Shown here piece by piece: positions 8,324 to 16,711 of a stretch of DNA of 39,639 bases. The position numbers and the translations under genes are program-made. The DNA comes from a marine bacterium B5-7 (GTDB lineage: Bacteria; Pseudomonadota; Gammaproteobacteria; Arenicellales; CAJQKF01). Under the pieces are notes generated by a model, which worked only from the letters and a program-made list of their open reading frames with translations, did no database searches and had not been told where the DNA came from. The first letter of the stretch is position 1. Each line of letters starts with the position of its first letter. The stretch covers positions 1 to 39,639 of the forward strand of contig BQJD01000033.1 of the NCBI GenBank assembly GCA_021604525.1, in the 5' to 3' direction.

Positions 8324-8565
8324 CACGCGATCGCTATCCCAAACGCATTATCTGCATGACGGAGGAGACCGTCGAAACGCTGTATCTACTTGGCGAACAG
8401 GACCGCATCGTTGGCATATCGGGATTCACTGTGCGTCCACCGGAGGCACGCCGCGACAAGCCAAAGGTATCGGCATTTACCTCAGCTAAAATAGATAAAA
8501 TTCTGGAACTCAAGCCCGACCTTGTTCTGGGCTTTTCTGATCTGCAGGCCGACAGCATAGTATGA
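8320..8565 (+). pseudogene. 5' fragment of BtuF-like ABC substrate-binding protein
   Basis: The first 81 codons encode the N-terminal lobe start of a cobalamin/siderophore-type periplasmic binding protein family: RIICMTEETVETLYLLGEQD, then IVGISGFTVRPPEAR, KVSAFTSAKIDKIL and LKPDLVLGFSDLQAD (given in pieces). Family members are about 260 aa or longer. After QAD the frame reads into unrelated sequence and stops at 8563-8565, only 7 bp from the 3' end of the first mini-RHS gene. The remainder of the gene is not found elsewhere in the window. The start ATG overlaps the transporter stop. I read it as a gene truncated by arrival of the downstream island. Confidence 0.8.
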
Positions 8566-8571
8566 AATCTG
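8555..8571. repeat. 17-bp direct repeat, left island edge
   Basis: The 17-mer GCATAGTATGAAATCTG occurs here at the break point of the btuF-like gene and again, identically and in the same orientation, at 14359-14375 beyond the third mini-RHS gene. The two copies bracket the entire mini-RHS/pabB island. It could be a target-site or attachment-type duplication, or the remnant of the cassette 3' end, since the second mini-RHS gene has related sequence just past its stop. Confidence 0.6.
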
Positions 8572-8572
8572 G

Positions 8573-9751
8573 CTAGAATGTTGTCCTCTGCCAACTATCC
8601 TGATAGTAGGTGTTAAAATGATCAATGAATTTTCTAGCGCTATCAATAACCCCATATGTACTATTAAGGGCCACGTCAAATTCAGCGCTTTGTATCACTT
8701 TCCTAAGGTATTGACCCGAAATAGTAACACCAGAATAATATTTCCCAGGATTTGCAAGATCAGGAATATCAGGATAATGATGTGTAAACACGGCTGTATT
8801 CTGTAGCCTTGCTGCAAGTGACAAAGCCTCGTAACGATAACCTGGATCTATATTTGCATATGCATTGAGGAGATTTACATATTTACCCAGGCTACTGTTA
8901 CGTAAAGAAACTACATTGTATCTACTACTGATGACCGGTGCCTCGAGATTTTTTGCAAGTTCCTCAATTGTGAGTCGATTTTCTCCGAAATTGCATCCGA
9001 TATCGATACAGGAATTAACGGTTATTCCGGAAAAGAATTTTTCCACGGATACACCCTGTATGAGTCGCTGAGTGGATGTGCCGTGGTGCATGATGACAAT
9101 ATTCACCCCCGAATTGAAGTCATTTATAATTCTTTCTTTCGCACCGTATACTTCCATCATGCTACCGTCATATAACATATAGGGGAAGCCATCATTATTA
9201 TTGTCATATACAAGATGATGTAACCCGTATCGCCTAACAACATCATTCGTTGCAGTTTCAATTCCTCTATCTCCGTGCACATTCGTGAGGATCAGATGTT
9301 CGTTGCGAGTAAATTCAGGTAGTACGGCGTCCTCCCAAGCAAGGCCGGTGGGATCGATAAACTGCTGTGGTCTATCGGCCGCATAGATATACGGACTTGA
9401 ATCCTGCTTGGCCGGATCTGGACTTAAGAATCGTTTGATTGTAGGGCTGTAGTAGCGCGCATTGAGGTAGTACAGGCCGGTAGTTGTATCCAGTTCCTGA
9501 CCTGTAAATTTATGGCGTAGTGTATCGACACCGGAACTGTTATCAGGATCGTGCTCACCATAGTTTCCATAGGCCCGCCGGGTGATGATGGTGCCGTTTT
9601 CGTCGAGTGTGAGAACGGTATCGTGACGGAGATTGTGTATCGGATACTGGACACCGGGCACTGGCAGGCCATTGATCAGGGATGATGCGAATCCGTTAAC
9701 CGGGATAAGCGAGGAGCAGAGTAAAGCGAGGACGACAGCGAGTCTGGGCAT
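8573..9751 (-). CDS. Secreted mini-RHS protein 1 with putative HG...C domain
   Basis: Protein of 392 aa. Residues 1-22 form a Sec signal peptide (hydrophobic VVLALLCSSLIPVNGFA). Residues about 24-137 are an RHS-repeat core: one YD-like unit (LTLDENGTIITRRAYGNYG), GQELDTTTGLYYLNARYYSP, RFLSPDP and the terminal FIDPTGL. Classical RHS proteins carry well over a thousand residues of YD shell before this motif; here it is absent. Residues about 150-392 are specific: a strand ending in MHHG (His223-Gly224), then VNSCIDIGC (Cys248, Cys253), FGENR and APVISS. This resembles the His-Gly/Cys layout of caspase-like clan CD peptidases, but that is inference. It ends in SWQRTTF, shared with its two paralogues. 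It is predicted to be exported; its target is unknown. Confidence 0.75.
   Translation of the reverse strand: MPRLAVVLALLCSSLIPVNGFASSLINGLPVPGVQYPIHNLRHDTVLTLDENGTIITRRAYGNYGEHDPDNSSGVDTLRHKFTGQELDTTTGLYYLNARYYSPTIKRFLSPDPAKQDSSPYIYAADRPQQFIDPTGLAWEDAVLPEFTRNEHLILTNVHGDRGIETATNDVVRRYGLHHLVYDNNNDGFPYMLYDGSMMEVYGAKERIINDFNSGVNIVIMHHGTSTQRLIQGVSVEKFFSGITVNSCIDIGCNFGENRLTIEELAKNLEAPVISSRYNVVSLRNSSLGKYVNLLNAYANIDPGYRYEALSLAARLQNTAVFTHHYPDIPDLANPGKYYSGVTISGQYLRKVIQSAEFDVALNSTYGVIDSARKFIDHFNTYYQDSWQRTTF
9294..9710 (-). repeat. Cassette repeat copy 1 (RHS-core coding)
   Basis: A 417-bp stretch coding most of the signal peptide tail and RHS core of mini-RHS 1. It is nearly identical at DNA level to 10710-11126 and to about 13657-14040, whereas sequences downstream of it, coding the C-terminal domains, have drifted strongly. 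This points to recent duplication or gene conversion restricted to the 5' half. Confidence 0.8.
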
Positions 9752-10021
9752 GATTTAATGGACGCCGATCAAGAGTGGTTTTCTTCAGTCGGCGAGTGTA
9801 ATGGATCATGCCGGAAGGGCAGTTAAATAAATCACTGTTTGTAAACTAGTTACAATAAGACGCTATTGACACATGTTTTCAACGAACAACCCCCCCCATT
9901 ATATACACACATATATGCTAAATATTGTTTCCCAAACAGGCATGCCCGCCAATATGGTGTTAGCGTCTGTGTATATATGTATTAAATGAGTTATTACCTA
10001 ATAGGATATTATGAAACGTAG
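9752..10021. other. Non-coding gap between mini-RHS 1 and 2
   Basis: 270 bp without a credible gene. The right end is the short conserved 3' flank of mini-RHS 2 and the left end is the conserved upstream block of mini-RHS 1. Between them is AT-rich sequence with a run of eight C (9890-9897) and alternating TA/CA steps. No candidate immunity gene is visible on either strand. Confidence 0.6.
9767..9860 (-). promoter_or_regulatory. Conserved upstream block of mini-RHS 1
   Basis: About 95 bp upstream of the gene is shared with the two paralogues. It includes a GATCAAGAG segment near the start codon and a TTTGTAAAC element (9838-9846), which on the coding strand reads GTTTACAAA, about 87 bp before the ATG. 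A TATTTA-type hexamer lies 10 bp after TTTACA on the coding strand. It is likely a promoter or operator region, but spacing is not sigma70-like. Confidence 0.45.
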
Positions 10022-11167
10022 CTAATATGTTGTTCTTTGCCATTTATCAAAATTGACGCCACGAAAGAAATTGATGATTTCTGCAGCTCCATTCACAATC
10101 TTCGTTATATTGCCGTTGTTTATATCCATAATTGCTTGTGGCATCAGTTGCGAAACTAACGCATTAAAACCATTGAAATTCCGAGTCTCACTACTATGAT
10201 GAATTGTAAACGAGGCTGTTTTGACAAACCTTTCCAGAAGTGCAAAAGCTTCTTCTCTATTATCGGGAGTGTGGGCTGCATATTCTGTAAGAAAATATGT
10301 TAAACCAATAAGAGTAGTCTCATTGAGATGGTAGGTGGGGAGTGTACTACTGATGACCGGTGCGCCGAGATCTTTCGCAAGCGATTCAATGATGGATCTG
10401 TTCTGTCCGAAACGACACCCAAGGTCAATACAGGCATTGACCTGTACTCTGGAAAAGAACTCTTCTAGTGGTGAAGCACCTACCCGTCGTTGTGTCCATT
10501 GTCCGTGATCAAAGATGACAAGACTCACCCCTCGTGGGTAGTCAATATTTATAGCATTTGTCGCCGACGATCTGTACAGACGTTTTCCATCGTAAAATAC
10601 CAAAGGTGAGCCATCATTAGTAAATTCAAGATGACGTAAATTGAATCGACGGGAAACATCATAAATAGAATTTTTATATTCTTTTTCAGCATGTAGATCC
10701 GAGATGATCAGATGTTCGTTGCGAGTAAATTCAGGTAGAACGGTGTCCTCCCAAGCAAGGCCGGTGGGATCGATAAACTGCTGCGGTCGATCAGCTGCAT
10801 AGACATAAGGGCTTGAGTCTTGTTTGGCTGGATCCGGACTTAAGAATCGTTTGATTGTGGGGCTGTAGTAGCGCGCATTGAAGTAGTACAGGCCGGTAGT
10901 TGTATCCAGTTCCTGACCTGTAAATTTATAGCGTAGTGTATCGACACCGGAACTGTTATCAGGATCGGACTCACCATAGTTTCCATAGGCCCGCCGGGTG
11001 ATGATGGTGCCGTTTTCATCGAGTGTGAGGACGGTATCGTGACGGAGATTTTGTATCGGGTACTGGACGCTGGGCACTGGTAGGCCATTGATCAGGGATG
11101 ATGCGAATCCGTTAACCGGGATAAGCAAGGAGAAGAATAAAGCGAGGGTGATAGCCGATCTGGACAT
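10022..11167 (-). CDS. Secreted mini-RHS protein 2 with putative HG...C domain
   Basis: Paralogue of the neighbouring mini-RHS proteins, 381 aa from the ATG at 11167. That start aligns with the start of paralogue 1; an in-frame ATG at 11188 would add seven residues. Signal peptide (SAITLALFFSLLIPVNGFA), single RHS core (LTLDENGTIITRRAYGNYG, GLYYFNARYYSP, FIDPTGL) and a divergent C-terminal domain. The domain keeps DLH, LVFYDG, VIFDHG (His221-Gly222), VNACIDLGC (Cys246, Cys251), FGQNR and GAPVISS, and ends in KWQRTTY. Beyond residue about 155, similarity to paralogue 1 falls to a scatter of motif residues, while the first half is nearly identical. Function unknown; an exported effector or surface protein is inferred. 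Confidence 0.75.
   Translation of the reverse strand: MSRSAITLALFFSLLIPVNGFASSLINGLPVPSVQYPIQNLRHDTVLTLDENGTIITRRAYGNYGESDPDNSSGVDTLRYKFTGQELDTTTGLYYFNARYYSPTIKRFLSPDPAKQDSSPYVYAADRPQQFIDPTGLAWEDTVLPEFTRNEHLIISDLHAEKEYKNSIYDVSRRFNLRHLEFTNDGSPLVFYDGKRLYRSSATNAINIDYPRGVSLVIFDHGQWTQRRVGASPLEEFFSRVQVNACIDLGCRFGQNRSIIESLAKDLGAPVISSTLPTYHLNETTLIGLTYFLTEYAAHTPDNREEAFALLERFVKTASFTIHHSSETRNFNGFNALVSQLMPQAIMDINNGNITKIVNGAAEIINFFRGVNFDKWQRTTY
10710..11126 (-). repeat. Cassette repeat copy 2 (RHS-core coding)
   Basis: Second copy of the 417-bp near-identical block, in the same orientation as the other two. Over the stretch compared by eye with copy 3, differences are few and scattered, and many are silent. 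Confidence 0.8.
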
Positions 11168-11182
11168 GCTAGAAGATGCTCT

Positions 11183-11295
11183 GATCAAGAGGAGATATGA
11201 TTCTTCTAGTGTAACGGATCACGTCGGGCGCGCGATTGAATAAGCCACTGTTTGTAAACAAATGACGTGGAAACTAACTACATTAGTGGTGATGG
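11183..11295 (-). promoter_or_regulatory. Conserved upstream block of mini-RHS 2
   Basis: Matches the upstream blocks of the other two mini-RHS genes: GATCAAGAG near the start, GTAACGGATCA, CCACTGTTTGTAAAC with the core element at 11251-11259 (84 bp before the start codon), and AGTGGTGATGG at the far end. On the coding strand TTTACA is followed after 10 bp by TATTCA. Constant position in all three copies suggests a shared regulatory site. Confidence 0.45.
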
Positions 11296-11405
11296 GTATG
11301 TGCGCGACGAAGAACACAGACTGTTTAACACTCACCTTATTATGAGTCGAAAATCTGAGTGATCGATCTTGTACGCCATGAGAGTATTGACAGCATCAAT
11401 GGCAT

Positions 11406-12797
11406 TTATTCGCATCTAAATTGATTGAGCACCTGCAGAATAGTATCAATTTTCATCAAGCTTTCATCATATTCGTCGCTGGCTTGTGAGTCGGCGACGA
11501 TACCTCCACCTCCCCAGCAATAAAGTTTCTTACCATCACAGGCAATAGTGCGGATAGCAATGTTGCTGTCAAGATTACCGTTGTTATTGATGTAGACAAT
11601 GCTGCCGCAGTAGATTGAGCGTTGGCAGTTTTCAAGTTCTCCAATAATTTCCATGGCGCGTATCTTTGGTGCGCCTGTAATCGAACCCCCAGGGAAGCAA
11701 CTCTCAAAAACATCTAGTGGAGTTTTGCCGTTTGCGATTTCTCCAGTGATACTGCTGACGAGGTGATGCACATTGGGAAAGCTTTCCAGTTCAAATAATG
11801 CAGGGACTTTGATGCTGCCCGGCTTACAATTTCTTCCAAGGTCGTTACGCAGTAAATCAACAATCATTAAATTTTCTGCACGATTTTTCGAGCAGCTTTT
11901 CAAGGTTTGAGCATTCTCATTATCGCGTGTTGCATTATGATCGCGCGCAATAGTGCCTTTGATGGGCTGCATGAGTACGGTGTTTTGTTGTGCTTGTATA
12001 AAACGCTCTGGTGATAATGAGAGAATGCTTTGTTGATCACCAATATCCAAAAAGGCAGAAAAAGGCGATGCCATGGTGCTACGAAGTTGTTTGTAGGCGA
12101 TGTAAGGGTCGCCTTGATAGGTACTGCTAAAACATTGTGAAAGATTGACTTGATAGCAATCGCCTGCGCGAATGTAGTCATGAATTTGAGCTATCTTTTG
12201 ATAATAATCTGTTTGCCGAGTATTGGATTCCAGATTATTGATAACAAATGGTGAATCATAACTATTGCTGGTTTCTTGAAGTTTTGAAAATACGATATCA
12301 ATACGTTGTTGGTCGCAATCTGTATGGGCAATAAAAAAGCACTTTTGTTTTTGGTGATCTTGCACAATGGCCCATGGATATTCACTGGCGACCATAGTTG
12401 GTAACTGACAATCGTTGGGCAATTGTTGAGAAATATTTAGTATGGAGTTCCCTGAGTCGTAGGAAAAGTAGGCAATGATGCCACCACTAAAGGGTAGCAA
12501 CTGCGCTTCGGTTTCTATAAGTGGTTTTAGTGTATTTGCAGCGGCCTTAATAATATGGAATGGATTACCGGTCAGAATATCTTCATCAAGGACCATTCCC
12601 TGTTGGTCATATTGGCGAAATACCGTGTGGTTGTCTTTTGTTACCCACCGTCTGCGTGGGAGGGCAGATATAATGTCGTAGCATCCGGAAGAGCTGTTGG
12701 GTTTGCCACTATCCAGCCAGCAGGAAAATGGAAGTAACCGTATGGCGGAAAATATTTTAATGCAATCTGGTTGATATGGGAGTTCGAAGATTTGCAT
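11406..12797 (-). CDS. pabB: Aminodeoxychorismate synthase component I
   Basis: Chorismate-binding subunit that, with the glutaminase PabA, makes 4-amino-4-deoxychorismate for folate. The protein is 463 aa, normal for PabB. Core motifs are intact: QVNLSQCF, LSLSPERF, MQPIKGTIARD, ENLMIVDLLRNDLGR, VHHLVSSITG, CFPGGSITGAPKIRAMEII, YCGSIVYI and GGGIVADSQASDEYDES. The PIKGT Lys of the PabB type, rather than the PIAGT of TrpE, supports the call. Start ATG 12797 fits E. coli PabB; in-frame ATG 12863 would add 22 residues. It is AT-richer than the surrounding genes and sits between two mini-RHS paralogues with no pabA or pabC nearby, suggesting it was carried in or captured by the island. Confidence 0.9.
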   Translation of the reverse strand: MQIFELPYQPDCIKIFSAIRLLPFSCWLDSGKPNSSSGCYDIISALPRRRWVTKDNHTVFRQYDQQGMVLDEDILTGNPFHIIKAAANTLKPLIETEAQLLPFSGGIIAYFSYDSGNSILNISQQLPNDCQLPTMVASEYPWAIVQDHQKQKCFFIAHTDCDQQRIDIVFSKLQETSNSYDSPFVINNLESNTRQTDYYQKIAQIHDYIRAGDCYQVNLSQCFSSTYQGDPYIAYKQLRSTMASPFSAFLDIGDQQSILSLSPERFIQAQQNTVLMQPIKGTIARDHNATRDNENAQTLKSCSKNRAENLMIVDLLRNDLGRNCKPGSIKVPALFELESFPNVHHLVSSITGEIANGKTPLDVFESCFPGGSITGAPKIRAMEIIGELENCQRSIYCGSIVYINNNGNLDSNIAIRTIACDGKKLYCWGGGGIVADSQASDEYDESLMKIDTILQVLNQFRCE

Positions 12798-12986
12798 ACG
12801 AAAATTGCTATAGATAATGGAGCAACTTATAGCAGATTGATTTACTCCGTATAATTGCGTCAAAGGTTAGATCGCAAATAATTACGAGTATGCTGTGTAG
12901 CTGTTATTCGTATCTGCTGTGGTTATCACGTACTCGGATGAGTTGTGAAAGAGTCACGTACCAATTCGCAAAATTACGGTATGTAG

Positions 12987-14114
12987 TTAGTATGTTGTCC
13001 TTTGCCATTTGTCCTGGAAATACAGAGGAAAGTAGGTGAGAAGCAAGTCAGCTTTCTTCACTATTTCTCCCTCATAGCCGTGATGAAAATAGTATCTAAC
13101 ATTATTCGCGATACTTTCCAAGAAGGCGTCTAAATCCTGATAATTACCGTTGTAATGTGTTGTGTATGAGGGTGTTTTCTCTATTCTTTCCATGAGAGCG
13201 AGCGCATCATTTTTCACATCAGGATTAATATTTGCATAGGTGCCGAGTAAATTTGAAAATACTTCAATGGCATCATCAGAGAGTTCGGCGGTAACGTGTA
13301 CGCTACTGATAATAGGTGCATTGAGGCTTTTAGCAAGCGATTCAATGACAAGCCGGTTCTTTCCGAAACCGCATCCGAGGTCGATACAGGCATTGACCCG
13401 TACACCGGCAAAAAACTTATCTAACGATAGTCCTCCAACGATTCGCTCGCTCGATTGCCCGTGATCAATGAAGACAGGGCTCACCCCAGATGGGTAGTCT
13501 CGATTTATAGCATCAATCGCTTCTGACCTGTAGAGAAGTTGTCCATCGTAAAATACTAAAGGTGATCTATCTCTGGAGTATTCAAGGTGACGCAATCCGG
13601 TTCGACCGAGAAAATCATTTTTAACGCCTTCGTCACCATGTAAATCCGATATGGCCAGATGTTCGTTGCGAGTAAATTCAGGTAATACGGTATCCTCCCA
13701 ACCCAGGCCGGTGGGATCGATAAACTGCTGCGGTCGATCAGCCGCATAGACATAAGGGCTTGAGTCTTGTTTGGCTGGATCCGGACTTAAGAATCGTTTG
13801 ATTGTGGGGCTGTAGTAGCGCGCATTGAAGTAGTACAGGCCGATAGTTGTATCCAGTTCCTGACCTGTAAATTTATAGCGTAGTGTATCGACACCGGAAC
13901 TGTTATCAGGATCGTGCTCACCATAGTTTCCATAGGCCCGCCGGGTGATGATGGTGCCGTTTTCGTCGAGTGTAAGGACGGTATCGTGACGGAGATTGTG
14001 TATCGGATACTGGACATCGGGTACCGGTAGGCCATTGACCAAAGGGAATGTGTATCCGATAGCCGGGATAAACGAGGCAACTAGTAAAGTGAAGGCAATA
14101 GCCGGTCTGGTCAT
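12987..14114 (-). CDS. Secreted mini-RHS protein 3 with putative HG...C domain
   Basis: Third paralogue, 375 aa from ATG 14114, which aligns with the starts of the other two. The signal peptide differs (AIAFTLLVASFIPAIGYTF), then the same RHS core (VQYPIHNLRHDTVLTLDENG, GLYYFNARYYSP, FIDPTGL). The C-terminal domain keeps DLHGDEG, LRHLEY, LVFYDG, FIDHG (His218-Gly219), VNACIDLGC (Cys243, Cys248), FGKNR and APIISS, ending KWQRTTY. It is closer to paralogue 2 than to paralogue 1 in this half. The conserved His-Gly and Cys in otherwise drifting sequence argue that they are functional residues. No adjacent immunity-type gene is seen; pabB follows downstream on the same strand. Confidence 0.75.
   Translation of the reverse strand: MTRPAIAFTLLVASFIPAIGYTFPLVNGLPVPDVQYPIHNLRHDTVLTLDENGTIITRRAYGNYGEHDPDNSSGVDTLRYKFTGQELDTTIGLYYFNARYYSPTIKRFLSPDPAKQDSSPYVYAADRPQQFIDPTGLGWEDTVLPEFTRNEHLAISDLHGDEGVKNDFLGRTGLRHLEYSRDRSPLVFYDGQLLYRSEAIDAINRDYPSGVSPVFIDHGQSSERIVGGLSLDKFFAGVRVNACIDLGCGFGKNRLVIESLAKSLNAPIISSVHVTAELSDDAIEVFSNLLGTYANINPDVKNDALALMERIEKTPSYTTHYNGNYQDLDAFLESIANNVRYYFHHGYEGEIVKKADLLLTYFPLYFQDKWQRTTY
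13657..14040 (-). repeat. Cassette repeat copy 3 (RHS-core coding)
   Basis: Third copy of the near-identical RHS-core block. Similarity fades earlier than in copies 1 and 2, within the signal-peptide codons, so copies 1 and 2 share a longer block. Confidence 0.75.
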
Positions 14115-14129
14115 TTTTGGAGGAGCACC

Positions 14130-14228
14130 GATCAAGAGTAGATTTGGGTCGGCGATTGTAATGGATCATGCCAGGCACGCGTTTGAATATGTCCCCATTT
14201 GTAAACTATCTACATAAGTGGTGATGGA
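14130..14228 (-). promoter_or_regulatory. Conserved upstream block of mini-RHS 3
   Basis: Same arrangement as upstream of the other two genes: GATCAAGAG, GTAATGGATCATGCC, then TTTGTAAAC at 14198-14206 (84 bp before the start codon) and AGTGGTGATGG. On the coding strand TTTACA is again followed after 10 bp by TATTCA. Confidence 0.45.
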
Positions 14229-14436
14229 GGAATTCTTATGGCGATGTTCACCCATCGTCATACATATCTCGCACCTTAACTAGTGAGTCCAGGGCGTGCA
14301 CAACTGTTGGATTAGTATTTGCTTTAGATAGGTGTTGACAAGATTGCGGTCTAAAACCGCATAGTATGAAATCTGACCAGACAGCCAACCCAGCCCGAAC
14401 ATCATGTATGAGAGGTGTCAGGGTCTATCGATAAAG
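14229..14436. other. Right edge of the mini-RHS island, non-coding
   Basis: No gene is seen between the mini-RHS 3 start (14114) and the end of the GNAT gene (14437), a gap of about 320 bp. Beyond the conserved upstream block it contains a small hairpin GCGGT-CTAAA-ACCGC (14346-14360) touching the second copy of the 17-bp direct repeat. Sequence to the right of the repeat does not continue the btuF-like gene. Confidence 0.5.
14359..14375. repeat. 17-bp direct repeat, right island edge
   Basis: Identical and direct copy of the 17-mer at 8555-8571. It follows immediately on a 5-bp-stem hairpin. Together the copies delimit about 5.8 kb holding all three mini-RHS genes and pabB. Confidence 0.6.
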
Positions 14437-14943
14437 TTAAGCGAATACCTGATAAGACTTAATCGATATGCCATCGATGTACCTGTCTTCAGCAAACTGC
14501 ATGCCAATCTTCTCGGCAACTCGAACGGATGCAAGATTCCTGGAATCAATATCTGCCACGATGCACTTTAAACCGAGGGTATTAATCCCATAGGCCAGCA
14601 CAGCAGAAGCAGCCTCCGTTGCAAAACCCTGCCCCCAGAACCTTCTAACAAACCGCCAACCGATTTCAATCTCGCAATTCTCAACTTCATAAGGGAGGAG
14701 CAGAATCCAACCCGAAAAATCGTGTAGTCCATCTTTTGTTATCACAGACCAATAGCCCAAGCCATCAGGGTACTTGCAGTTTATTCTGTCAAGCACGAAT
14801 GCTCGATGTTTCTCAGGCTCCGCCCACGGCCCCGGAATATATTGCGTGACAAATTTGTCTCGATCCATAGCAATACAATGCTCCAGATCTTCAATCGAGC
14901 GCTGACGTACAATGAGTCTTTCGGTTTCAAATGTCGGTAGCAT
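14437..14943 (-). CDS. GNAT family N-acetyltransferase (RimJ/RimL-like)
   Basis: Protein of 168 aa with the ETERLIVRQRSIEDL opening typical of the RimJ/RimL-type GNATs, which acetylate ribosomal-protein N termini or, in paralogues, small molecules. Motif A is EIEIGWRFVRRFWGQGFATE (about residues 91-110), with WGQGFATEA as the acetyl-CoA loop. The C-terminal NLASVRVAEKIGM is the usual SxRVxEKxGF element. It is AT-richer than the aroE/LPS genes that follow and lies just outside the right direct repeat, so it may be part of the same acquired region. The substrate is unknown. Confidence 0.87.
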   Translation of the reverse strand: MLPTFETERLIVRQRSIEDLEHCIAMDRDKFVTQYIPGPWAEPEKHRAFVLDRINCKYPDGLGYWSVITKDGLHDFSGWILLLPYEVENCEIEIGWRFVRRFWGQGFATEAASAVLAYGINTLGLKCIVADIDSRNLASVRVAEKIGMQFAEDRYIDGISIKSYQVFA

Positions 14944-15078
14944 GTGTGATCTGTTCGATTCTCATTGAATCAGCTGCGCGCAGTTTCAAAAGGTCGCAAG
15001 GGAACAACGTGAGTTAAGGAAAACATATCGAAATTTGTTCAACCGCTGATGGTTGGCGTTAAAACGAGCGGATAGCAT

Positions 15079-16707
<1,629 letters not shown>

Positions 16708-16711
<4 letters not shown>

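Noticed and set aside
9890-9897. Run of eight C upstream of mini-RHS 1, a possible phase-variable tract
   Set aside because: It lies about 45 bp beyond the conserved promoter block and is not found upstream of the two paralogues; one short tract is not enough evidence.
9900-9977. TATATACACA / TGTGTATATA inverted pair in the mini-RHS 1-2 gap
   Set aside because: Simple alternating purine-pyrimidine sequence that can pair by chance; a 58-bp loop and no flanking support.
14346-14360. Hairpin GCGGT-CTAAA-ACCGC as a terminator
   Set aside because: The stem is only 5 bp and no T-run follows on either strand; mentioned only as part of the island edge.
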